The notes beneath the pieces are model-generated. The model was not told the DNA's origin, did no database searches, and saw nothing but the letters and a program-made list of their open reading frames with translations. Shown piece after piece: positions 27,051 through 34,010 of a DNA stretch of 64,000 nucleotides. Where the stretch lies: contig JADFDI010000004.1 in the NCBI GenBank assembly GCA_018262985.1, positions 248,001 through 312,000 on the forward strand, written 5' to 3'. A program made the position numbers and the translations under genes. The stretch's first letter is position 1; every line of letters begins with the position of its first letter. This stretch comes from Spirochaetota bacterium (GTDB lineage: Bacteria; Spirochaetota; Spirochaetia; Treponematales; UBA12059).

Positions 27051-27671
27051 ATGGCGAGGACCGTACCCGATCCGGTGAATTCCATGGGGGCCGACGGACT
27101 TGAGTCGCGCCGCGAGCGCGTCATGGAGCGGCTGACGAGCGCCTTCTCGACCAACGGACTCGACGTGGAAGAGTACGAGCGCCGCGCGGGCCTGGCGCAG
27201 GCCGCCAGGATGGAAACCGAGCTCGACGCGCTCGTGCTGGACCTGCCCGGCGAGGCCCCGGTCGGGAACGCTCCCGCCTCCCGATCCGCGTCGGCCCCGG
27301 GCTACCTCCGGGCCTCGGCGCCGCTGGAATCGGGCTCGCGCTCGGTCGCCTGCGTCATGAGCGACCGCCGCATGACGGGCGACTGGCTCCAGTCCGACAA
27401 GGTGGACGCCTTCACGCTCATGGGCTCGACCACCCTCGACCTGCGCGGGGTCGAACTGCCGTCAGGACCGATCCGCATCGACGCCTTCGTGCTCATGGGC
27501 GAGACCGTGGTCATCGTGCCGCGCGACCTGCCCGTCCGCATGGATGCCTTCGCCTTCATGGGAGAGGCCACGGCCCGCCGCGACGTGTCGCAGAACGTGC
27601 GCGGCGCGCGCAGCTGGGTCGAGGTCGGCGGTTTCGTCCTGATGGGCTCGATCGAGGTAAAGGTCAAGTAG
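27051..27671 (+). CDS. DUF1707 / LiaF-like C-terminal domain protein
   Basis: The 206-residue protein has an N-terminal DUF1707-like segment (residues ~18-65: 'SRRERVMERLTSAFSTNGLDVEEYERR') and a C-terminal beta-rich LiaF/DUF2154-type domain (~105-206) with repeated 'DAFTLMGS', 'DAFVLMGE', 'DAFAFMGE' and 'GGFVLMGS' units. LiaF-type domains sense cell-envelope stress. There is no membrane segment, unlike classic LiaF, so it is probably cytoplasmic. GGAGG lies about seven bases before the ATG. A TATAGT -10 is seen ~95 bp upstream. The tandem repeat array follows the stop. Confidence 0.82.
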   Translation: MARTVPDPVNSMGADGLESRRERVMERLTSAFSTNGLDVEEYERRAGLAQAARMETELDALVLDLPGEAPVGNAPASRSASAPGYLRASAPLESGSRSVACVMSDRRMTGDWLQSDKVDAFTLMGSTTLDLRGVELPSGPIRIDAFVLMGETVVIVPRDLPVRMDAFAFMGEATARRDVSQNVRGARSWVEVGGFVLMGSIEVKVK

Positions 27672-27702
27672 CCTCGCCAGGGACGCGAGGCGGGCGCATC
27701 AC

Positions 27703-28005
27703 GCGGGCGCAGCCCCTCCGACGGTCGACGAGCGTCAGCTCGTCGCCGTGAACGGGCGCGAAGCGGGAGCAGCCCCTCTGACGATCGACGAGCGTCAGCT
27801 CGTCGCCGTGAACGGGCGCGAAGCGGGAGCAGCCCCTCTGACGATCGACGAGCGTCAGCTCGTCGCCGTGAACGGGCGCGAAGCGGGAGCAGCCCCTCTG
27901 ACGATCGACGAGCGTCAGCTCGTCGCCGTGAACGGGCGCGAAGCGGGAGCAGCCCCTCTGACGATCGACGAGCGTCAGCTCGTCGCCGTGAACGGGCGCG
28001 AAGCG
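27703..28005. repeat. 60-bp tandem repeat array, about five copies
   Basis: A 60-bp unit repeats head to tail. Copies two to four are identical, the first differs at a few positions, and the last is partial; a degenerate piece lies before the first. Each unit contains a perfect hairpin CGACGAGC-gtca-GCTCGTCG. Because 60 is a multiple of three, both strands have open frames through the array, but these lack support as genes. It fills the gap between the LiaF-like gene and the convergent glycosidase gene. Confidence 0.9.
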
Positions 28006-28014
28006 CCCGTTCAC
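27988..28014 (-). terminator. perfect 12-bp hairpin after glycosidase gene
   Basis: GTGAACGGGCGC and GCGCCCGTTCAC are separated by three bases, directly after the stop of the minus-strand glycosidase gene. One arm belongs to the last repeat unit of the array. No T-run follows, so it is a stable stem that may block or protect the 3' end rather than a classic terminator. Confidence 0.5.
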
Positions 28015-28015
28015 G

Positions 28016-29470
28016 CTAGAGCTTGTCGATCAGCATCGAGCATTTGCCCGAAGGTATCGGCAGGGTCTTCTTCTTCTTGTTGAGCACGTTGATGGTGAAG
28101 TAGTAGAGCTTCTCGCTCTCCATGTGGATTTCCCAGCCCCTTCCGCTCTTGTTCGAGAGTATCGTGACCATGTTGCGCTTGAGCGACATGTTCTCGATGC
28201 CCATGATCTCGAGGTTCGGGATGATCCAGTCCACCGTCTTGCGCGGCAGGCTGATCGAGAGCCCCACGATGTTCTCGATCATGAGCGCGATGGTGGACAG
28301 GGCCCCGAAGGCCAGGAACTGCGAACGCGGCCATCCGGCCTTTTCGGGCCAGACGGCCTTGCCCTCGTTCTGGGGCTGGTAGGCTTCCCAGATGACCTGC
28401 CGCGCTTCCTTCTCGCCCCGTTCGCGCTCGCGCTCGCCGTTGGCCGCGTGCATGGTGTCGAGCACGAAGTACAGGTGCCGGATGGCGCACTCGCGGGCCA
28501 GTTCCCAGTGGTTGTACTTTTCCAGGCCCTTGATGACCATGTAGGTGAAGGGCGGCAGCACCGAGCCGCGGAAACCCAGGCCGCGCTTGTCGTAGTTCGG
28601 GTCGTCGGCGGCCAGGGTCGGGAAGGGATGCTCGGTGCCGAAGGCCTGCGGATCGGTCAGGTGCGCGATCAGCTTCTCGGCCCGGTCCTCGTTGGGGATC
28701 TCCGCCAGCAGGGGCCAGAACGCGCCCACCGTGCGGACCTGGGTCTGCCGCTCCGCGGCGTCCAGGTCGAAGTAGAACCCCTTGTCGTGGTTCCACATCA
28801 TGGAATTGATGCGGGTCTTGAGGCTGAAGTACGCGCGCTTGTACTGGAAGCTGGCTTCCTTGTCGTTGAGGATGTCCGAGAGCGCGGACATGTAGAGCGC
28901 GTTGGTCGCCATGATCGCGTTGAAGTCCGCGTGGTAGACCGCGGCGCCGCGGGGGGAGTTCTCCATGCCCGTGGCGGCCAGGGGCGCGGCGTACAGGCCG
29001 TTCTCGCGCTTCCAGGTCCGCTCCACCCACTGGTGGTACTTGTGGAGGGCGGGCATGACCTCCTTGACGCGCTTCTTGTTGGCGGTCTTGTGGTAGAGGT
29101 TGTACTCGGCCCAGGCGAAGAGCGGCGCCGCGAGTCCTTCCGGGTTGTCCTTGGTCAGCACCGGCTCGCCGGATTCGAGGTCGTAGGATCCGCGGATGGC
29201 CCCGGATTCCTCCTGCTTTCCGTAGAGCGCGTCGAGGCCGTTCGAGGCCGCGTAGAGCCGGTTCGAGTAGACGAGGAAGAAGGAGGCGAACACCTGGTCG
29301 AGCTGGTCGAGCGTGCGCGAGGGCGGATAATGGAAGAACTTGTCCTTGGGGAAACCCTTCCGGGCGTCGCCGACGGTCCAGTAGTCGGCGATCCACGCCC
29401 AGGACTTGTCGTAGATGTCCACGAAATCCTGGTCGTAGAAATGTACCCGCGGAAAATCGCGCTTGTTCAC
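28016..29470 (-). CDS. trehalase/GH63-like (alpha/alpha)6-barrel glycoside hydrolase
   Basis: The 484-residue cytoplasmic protein resembles the MGH1-like/trehalase clan. Family-like segments include 'YPPSRTLDQLDQVFASFF' near residue 45, 'GLAAPLFAWAEYNLYHKT', 'NSMMWNHDKGFYFDLD' near 225, 'GAFWPLLAEIP', 'RGLGFRGSVLPPFTY' and 'WEAYQPQNEGKAVWP' near 395. It probably acts on an alpha-linked glucoside; the substrate is not certain. The GTG start has AGGAG eight bases upstream; no in-frame ATG is closer. A strong promoter lies about 110 bp upstream, so the mRNA has a leader of ~100 nt. The gene stands alone, with the repeat array beyond its stop. Confidence 0.8.
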   Translation of the reverse strand: MNKRDFPRVHFYDQDFVDIYDKSWAWIADYWTVGDARKGFPKDKFFHYPPSRTLDQLDQVFASFFLVYSNRLYAASNGLDALYGKQEESGAIRGSYDLESGEPVLTKDNPEGLAAPLFAWAEYNLYHKTANKKRVKEVMPALHKYHQWVERTWKRENGLYAAPLAATGMENSPRGAAVYHADFNAIMATNALYMSALSDILNDKEASFQYKRAYFSLKTRINSMMWNHDKGFYFDLDAAERQTQVRTVGAFWPLLAEIPNEDRAEKLIAHLTDPQAFGTEHPFPTLAADDPNYDKRGLGFRGSVLPPFTYMVIKGLEKYNHWELARECAIRHLYFVLDTMHAANGERERERGEKEARQVIWEAYQPQNEGKAVWPEKAGWPRSQFLAFGALSTIALMIENIVGLSISLPRKTVDWIIPNLEIMGIENMSLKRNMVTILSNKSGRGWEIHMESEKLYYFTINVLNKKKKTLPIPSGKCSMLIDKL

Positions 29471-29578
29471 GTGATGGGCTCCTCGCTTGTATACGAACCG
29501 CGCGGCCGTCAAGCCGCCGCGGAATCCTGCATGAAATGACAGATTTCTACACAGAATGGCAGTATTGGACAGTTTCAG

Positions 29579-29608
29579 AATATAGTACAGGCTCCGTTCC
29601 GTTGTCAA
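29579..29608 (-). promoter_or_regulatory. strong sigma-70-like promoter for glycosidase gene
   Basis: On the minus strand, consensus TTGACA and TATATT are separated by 18 bp, in an AT-richer stretch. The leader to the GTG start is about 100 nt long and has no obvious operator palindrome. Confidence 0.65.
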
Positions 29609-29679
29609 ATCGAAGCGTCGATCGAGCCCGGCGTTGCATTTTCCCCTTGCTTTTTGACCGGTTTGCACTACCTTTAAAT

Positions 29680-29951
29680 CAGGCGACGGATTCGTCCGTA
29701 CCGACCGGCAACCCATCCGTGGGTCCGGCGGACAGCGTCATAAGCCAAAGGAGGCCAATCGTTTGGACACTCCCCCGGTCGAAGACGCGCCGGCGATCGC
29801 TCGGTGAAGGACGCCGGCCACTCGCGTTCGATGGTTCCTCTCGGAACGTGACGGACGCCCTGCCCGTAGCGCGCTTTTCTTAAAGCGCCATCCCGCCTGA
29901 AAACGCGGGACCTTAAGGAGCCGACCATCGAGTCGGCTCCTCGTTTTTTTA
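29680..29951 (+). ncRNA. candidate structured non-coding RNA
   Basis: No convincing protein gene lies here, yet eight stem-loops follow one another in ~270 nt and the last is a canonical terminator. The stems, in order, are ACGGA with a TTCG loop, a ~12-bp bulged stem capped by ACCCA-TCCG-TGGGT, CCAAA/TTTGG, GCCGGCG/CGCCGGC, GTTCC-TCTC-GGAAC, GCGCTTT-TCTT-AAAGCGC, TCCCGC/GCGGGA and the terminator. TTGACC and TTTAAAT just upstream could be a promoter, though their spacing is short. It does not match tmRNA, RNase P RNA or the common riboswitches that I can check by eye. The third loop contains AAAGGAGG, followed eight bases later by a 14-codon TTG reading frame, so a short leader peptide is an alternative. 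Calling it an RNA gene is inference. Confidence 0.5.
29917..29950 (+). terminator. rho-independent terminator
   Basis: A 9-bp perfect stem GGAGCCGAC/GTCGGCTCC with a six-base loop is followed by TCG and seven Ts on the plus strand. No plus-strand protein gene precedes it, so it ends the candidate RNA. Confidence 0.85.
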
Positions 29952-30025
29952 TCGCCGGGATCCCTTCGGGAAAGGCGACTCGTCCGCCTCCGCCCCTGCC
30001 TCGCCGCCTCCGCCCCTGCCGGTCA

Positions 30026-31915
30026 TCAGACGGCCTCGCCCGCCCGGGAGCCGATGCGGAAGGCGGCGACCAGCGCGGCCGTGCGCTCGTTGAGGGCGGC
30101 GGCCCGGGTCGCGAGTTCGCCGAGGCCCGCCACGCGGCGCAGGATGGCGGCGTTCGCCTCTTTCATGCTCTCCGAATCCGCCCCGGTCTCGCTGGCGTCC
30201 CGCTCGAGCGCCTCGAGGATGTCGCCCAGCCTCGTACCGAGCTCCTCGAGGCCGTCGGCGGCGCGGGCGTTCTCGGCCGAGCTCTCGAGCGACTCGCGGA
30301 GCGCCTCGAGTATGGACGTGTTCATGCGGTCCTGGCTGGACATGCTCGAGGCGATGGCCGCGGTCTCCTCGTCCACCGAGTCGAGCACCTTGGCCATGCG
30401 GGAGAAGGCCTCCTCGTTGGCCTGCGCGACGCCGAGCGCGCGCTGGATGTCCTGCACCACCGCCTTGAGGCTCTCGCGCGAATCCTTGGTGTGACGGGCC
30501 GTGGTCTCGGCCAGCTTCCGGATCTCGTCGGCCACGACCGAGAAGCCCGCGCCCGCCGCGCCGGCGTGCGCCGCCTCGATGGCCGCGTTCATGGCCAGCA
30601 GGTTGGTCTGGCTCGCTATCCGGGCGATTACGGCATTGATCTCCGTGAGGCGCTCGGACCGGTCCGCGACCGCCCGCACCACCTCGAGGCTCTCGCGCAC
30701 CGACTTTCCGCCCTCGTCGAAAACCTTCGCGAGCTCGTCGACCTGCGCCTTCACCTTGGCCGTCCGCCCGGACGCGTTCGACACCGCGTCGAGGGCGATC
30801 TCCGCGCTCATGGTGCTGTTTTTTACGGAAGCCTCCTGCGCTCGGGCGCGCTCGGCCACGGCGCGGGCGGTCTCCGCGAGCGCGGCGCCGGCCTTGAGCG
30901 CGTTCGCGACGCTCTCGTCCTCGTGGTCTATCAGGGCGCGAACCGAATCGATGCGGGCGGCCACCTCCGAGGCGCCCCGCGTGGCGTCCTCCACCCCGTC
31001 GTAGAGCTCGCGCTCGATTGCGTGCATCTCTCCGAAAGCGCCCGCGAGCTCGGCGACCGAGGACTCGAGCGAATCGACGAAGGCGTTGATGCAGCCCTGG
31101 ATGGCCGCCACCTCGTCGACGCCCACGATGGGGATGCGTCCGGTCAGGTCCTTGTCCGCGGAGGCCATGCGCGCGACGCGATCTCGCGTGATGCGGTAGA
31201 CGCGCGTGGTATTGCCCTTCCATATGACAACGAGCGAGACGATCATGACCTGGTACGCGGCCATGACGGGCAGCATCGGTTTGCCGACACGCTCGAACAA
31301 CGAGGCCGAACCGAATCCCGTCTCGGCGAAGAGCATGGAGAACGCGAACGCGGTCAGGGACGACATGAGGGACATGAAGACGGGAATGATGACGAGCTTG
31401 CGGCCCTGGCGCTCCTCGTAGAGCCCGGGCGGGAAGCGGGTCAGTCGCTCGGACAGCAGTTTCTCGAGCAGGATGCGGTCCTGGAAGACGTAGAGCAGCG
31501 CGGCCAGGTAGAAGAGCGCGGTCAGCGACACCATGAAGGCTATCCAGGCGCTCGAGCCGAGTCCCAGGCCGGCTATCCGGTGCCAGGCCACGTTGCCCCC
31601 CAGGAAGACCAGCATGAACGCGAGGTAGGTGAGGAAATTCTTGAGCGGCACCGCTCCCGCCTCGACGATGGCCCGCTCGTAGCGGACCGGATCGTTCTCG
31701 ATGGGCGCGAGCGGCTCCCTGAACCGACGCCCCCGGCGAAGCACGATGAGGACGTAGGGCGGGAAGAGGACGAGCGCGGAAATCGAACGGACCACGAGCG
31801 GCGCCGCGTCGCCGCGCCCGGCCACGCCGATCCACAAGTCGACGCCGAGACTCGACGCGAGCGCCAGCAGCGGCACCAGAAGCACGACAGCGAGGTAGCG
31901 TCCGTAGTGGCTCAT
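30026..31915 (-). CDS. methyl-accepting chemotaxis protein
   Basis: The 629-residue protein has about six N-terminal membrane segments (residues ~8-240), no large periplasmic sensor loop, a HAMP-like stretch after residue 250 and a C-terminal signalling domain. The MCP hairpin tip is clear: 'INAVIARIASQTNLLAMNAAIEAAHAG', then 'FSVVADEIRKLAE' near 440-480. Such proteins pass ligand or membrane signals to CheA/CheW and steer the flagella. GGGGAG eight bases before the ATG supports this start over the ATG at 31939. The multi-span membrane part suggests sensing within or at the membrane; the ligand is unknown. Confidence 0.88.
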   Translation of the reverse strand: MSHYGRYLAVVLLVPLLALASSLGVDLWIGVAGRGDAAPLVVRSISALVLFPPYVLIVLRRGRRFREPLAPIENDPVRYERAIVEAGAVPLKNFLTYLAFMLVFLGGNVAWHRIAGLGLGSSAWIAFMVSLTALFYLAALLYVFQDRILLEKLLSERLTRFPPGLYEERQGRKLVIIPVFMSLMSSLTAFAFSMLFAETGFGSASLFERVGKPMLPVMAAYQVMIVSLVVIWKGNTTRVYRITRDRVARMASADKDLTGRIPIVGVDEVAAIQGCINAFVDSLESSVAELAGAFGEMHAIERELYDGVEDATRGASEVAARIDSVRALIDHEDESVANALKAGAALAETARAVAERARAQEASVKNSTMSAEIALDAVSNASGRTAKVKAQVDELAKVFDEGGKSVRESLEVVRAVADRSERLTEINAVIARIASQTNLLAMNAAIEAAHAGAAGAGFSVVADEIRKLAETTARHTKDSRESLKAVVQDIQRALGVAQANEEAFSRMAKVLDSVDEETAAIASSMSSQDRMNTSILEALRESLESSAENARAADGLEELGTRLGDILEALERDASETGADSESMKEANAAILRRVAGLGELATRAAALNERTAALVAAFRIGSRAGEAV

Positions 31916-32044
31916 GGTCGGAACTCCCCATTTTTCCATTTGCCGGACGCCGAACCGGGATGACGTCCGCGCGAGGTTCAAGTATACTGGGCGTCCGTCG
32001 ATCCGCAAGCCGGACGACGGGACGCGCTCGTCACGGGGGAAGCG

Positions 32045-32350
32045 ATGATCATCACCATGTACAGGACGGGCGAGGACGGACGCCTGCGGTACTACACGCT
32101 CCACGACCGCCAACCGGTCATGGGGCACCCCTACGCCCTGACGGTCGCCTGGCGGACCGGCAACGGGGCCGAGCGCGAGAAGCTCTACGTGTTCGATTCA
32201 CTGGCCGACATGGACCGCAAGATCCGCGAGGTGTTCGGCCGACGGATCCGCGACGGCTACCGCCTGCTCTACAGCTTCAGCCGCGAGGACTCCGCCCGCC
32301 GGAACGCGCGCGGGACCGCCCAGCGCCCCGCCGTCGCGCTGGCCACTTGA
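32045..32350 (+). CDS. small protein with WGR-like fold features, unknown function
   Basis: The 101-residue protein reads as a single small domain. The pattern 'YYTLHD', 'YALTVAWRTGNG', 'YVFDSLADMDRKIREVF' and 'RIRDGYRLLYSF' recalls the layout of WGR domains (strand, W-R/G motif, helix, K..GY), but the match is weak and no family is assigned. WGR domains bind nucleic acid near strand breaks. A TATACT -10 lies about 56 nt before the ATG. It is divergent from the MCP gene and ends 3 bp from the convergent DRTGG-like gene. Confidence 0.65.
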   Translation: MIITMYRTGEDGRLRYYTLHDRQPVMGHPYALTVAWRTGNGAEREKLYVFDSLADMDRKIREVFGRRIRDGYRLLYSFSREDSARRNARGTAQRPAVALAT

Positions 32351-32353
32351 AGG

Positions 32354-32713
32354 CTACCCGATGTCCCTCGTGCCGCCGAGCCTGAGGCCCGCCTCGTAAA
32401 GGCGCCCGCAGGCCAGGAAGAGCGAGTAGCGCGTGGACAGGAGCGCGATGCCCGCTTCCTCGGCCTGACGCACCAGGTCCTCGGTCGGAAGCTTCCCCCG
32501 CACGAACACCACCACCTTGATGTCGAGCAGGTCGGCGGTCCTTAGCGCTTGGGCGTTGACGAGCCCGGTCAGCAGGACCACGCGGTCCTTGACGAAGGCC
32601 ATCACGTCGCTCATGAGGTCGGCCCCGCAGGCGGCCTCCACCTCGATATCCTCAAGTCCGGCTCCCGCGTGCACGCGGGCTTCGAGCAATTCGGCGATGC
32701 GTCCTACGGTCAT
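32354..32713 (-). CDS. DRTGG-like domain protein
   Basis: The 119-residue protein resembles stand-alone DRTGG domains: 'MTVGRIAELLEARVHAGAG', 'ADLMSDVMAFVKDRVVLLTGL' and 'GIALLSTRYSLFLACGRLYEAGL'. Domains of this kind occur in phosphotransacetylase and HPr-kinase-like proteins and probably bind a ligand. GGGGAG five bases before the ATG supports this start over a longer in-frame form from 32770. The cellular role is unknown. It is a single-gene unit pointing away from flaB. Confidence 0.75.
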   Translation of the reverse strand: MTVGRIAELLEARVHAGAGLEDIEVEAACGADLMSDVMAFVKDRVVLLTGLVNAQALRTADLLDIKVVVFVRGKLPTEDLVRQAEEAGIALLSTRYSLFLACGRLYEAGLRLGGTRDIG

Positions 32714-33017
32714 GTCCGCTCCCCGGGGGCAGGATAGCACCGTCCGCCCCGCTTGTTCCAGTCGCGCCATGCACCGTCGAACCGGACCGCTTTCAGCGGA
32801 ATCACGCTCCCTTTCCGGAAATTCGTCAAGTCGCGCGGCCGCCCGCCGAAAGTAAGAAGGAAGAGGGGCGGCAGAAGCCGCCCCGAATCGCGGCGCCGCT
32901 TCCGGCGGGGCGGGAACCCCCCGGAGGAGCGACGACGGACTTCGTCACGCAAGCCGGCATGGACGCCGGGACCGGTCGTAACGACCGGACATACGACTAC
33001 GGAAAGGAGTACGGGTT
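32714..33017 (+). promoter_or_regulatory. flaB upstream region with sigma-28-like promoter and structured leader
   Basis: This 304-bp gap carries the control region of flaB. TCAA (32826-32829), a 15-bp spacer and GCCGAAAG (32845-32852) match the sigma-28/FliA pattern. The predicted leader is about 160 nt and contains two perfect hairpins, GGGGCGGC-agaa-GCCGCCCC and CCGGTCG-taa-CGACCGG, the second about 30 nt before the start codon. A strong ribosome site (GGAAAGGAG) lies eight bases before the ATG. Confidence 0.7.
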
Positions 33018-33878
33018 ATGATCATCAATCACAACCTCAGCGCGATGTTCGCCGACCGCTCTCTCAGGGTCACGAACGGAAGTGTCGAAAAGAACATGGA
33101 AAAGCTCGCCTCCGGCATGCGGATCAACCGCGCCGGGGACGACGCGTCGGGCCTCGCGGTCTCGGAGAAGATGCGCTCCCAGATCCGCGGCCTGCAGCGG
33201 GCCTCGAAGAACGCCCTCGACGGTATCTCCTTCATCCAGACCACCGAGGGCTTCCTCCAGGAGAGCCAGGACATCATCCAGCGCATTCGCGAGCTGGCCG
33301 TCCAGGCTTCCAACGGCATCTACACCGCCGAGGACCGCATGCAGATCCAGGTCGAAGTCAGCCAGCTGGTCGACGAGATCGACAGGATCGCGAGCCACGC
33401 GCAGTTCAACGGTCTCAACCTCCTGACCGGGCGTTTCGCCCGGGAAGAGGGCGAGAACATCGTAACGGCGTCGATGTGGTTCCACATCGGCGCGAACATG
33501 GACCAGCGCGAGCGGGTCTACATCGGCACGATGACGGCCAAGGGCCTCGGCGTGCGCAACATCGGGGACAACTCGATCCTTTCGATCGAAAACCCCGACG
33601 AATCGAACCGCTCGATCGGCGTGCTGGACTCCGCGCTCAAGAAGGTCTCGAAGCAGCGCGCCGACCTCGGCGCCTACCAGAACCGCCTCGAGCACGCGAT
33701 CCGCGGCATCGACATCGGCGCCGAGAACCTCCAGGCCGCCGAAAGCCGGATCCGCGACGCCGACATGGCCAGCGAGATGGTGGAGTTCACCAAGAACTCG
33801 ATCCTCGCGCAGGCCGGCAACGCGATGCTCGCGCAGGCCAACCAGAAGACGCAGCAGGTGCTGCAGCTCCTCCAGTAG
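33018..33878 (+). CDS. flaB: FlaB-type periplasmic flagellar filament core protein
   Basis: The 286-residue flagellin begins '[14 protein letters not shown]' and has the conserved N-terminal D0/D1 helices ('[30 protein letters not shown]') and C-terminal helices ('[36 protein letters not shown]'). The central part is short with no variable surface domain, as in spirochaete FlaB, which forms the core of periplasmic flagella inside the cell envelope. It has a very strong ribosome site and its own sigma-28-like promoter and terminator, so it is a highly expressed single-gene unit. This gene is the best marker of the phylum in the window. Confidence 0.95.
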   Translation: MIINHNLSAMFADRSLRVTNGSVEKNMEKLASGMRINRAGDDASGLAVSEKMRSQIRGLQRASKNALDGISFIQTTEGFLQESQDIIQRIRELAVQASNGIYTAEDRMQIQVEVSQLVDEIDRIASHAQFNGLNLLTGRFAREEGENIVTASMWFHIGANMDQRERVYIGTMTAKGLGVRNIGDNSILSIENPDESNRSIGVLDSALKKVSKQRADLGAYQNRLEHAIRGIDIGAENLQAAESRIRDADMASEMVEFTKNSILAQAGNAMLAQANQKTQQVLQLLQ

Positions 33879-33900
33879 GGTCGCCCGCCCCGAAGCCGCA

Positions 33901-33933
33901 GGCCGCCCCCGTCCAGGGGGCGGCCGCTTTTTT
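33901..33933 (+). terminator. rho-independent terminator of flaB
   Basis: A 10-bp stem GGCCGCCCCC/GGGGGCGGCC with a five-base loop is followed by GC and six Ts. Confidence 0.9.
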
Positions 33934-33971
33934 CCCCACGCGGCGATTCGAGATGGCGGCGCGTCCTCCGA

Positions 33972-34001
33972 TTGCGGATCATGCTCCGGGCCGTATATAC
34001 T
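33972..34001 (+). promoter_or_regulatory. promoter just ahead of start codon
   Basis: TTGCGG and TATACT are separated by 18 bp, and the -10 ends nine bases before the ATG of the next gene. This predicts a leader of about two bases or none. Confidence 0.5.
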
Positions 34002-34010
34002 CCCGCCGCC

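Noticed and set aside
27703-28005. A CRISPR array
   Set aside because: The 60-bp units are contiguous with no unique spacers, and no cas genes are present in the window.
27664-28083. Open frames on both strands through the 60-bp repeat array, encoding 20-residue repeats
   Set aside because: The frames exist because the unit length is a multiple of three and lacks stops. Neither strand has a proper ribosome site, and one frame runs into the convergent glycosidase gene.
29536-29883. A 115-codon plus-strand frame across the gap upstream of the glycosidase gene
   Set aside because: It crosses the glycosidase promoter and several stem-loops, has no ribosome site and has an implausible composition. 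The stems are better explained by a structured RNA.
29680-29951. A cobalamin, TPP, FMN or c-di-GMP riboswitch, tmRNA or RNase P RNA
   Set aside because: The hallmark sequences of these families are not present by eye, and no gene follows the terminator on the same strand as a riboswitch would require.
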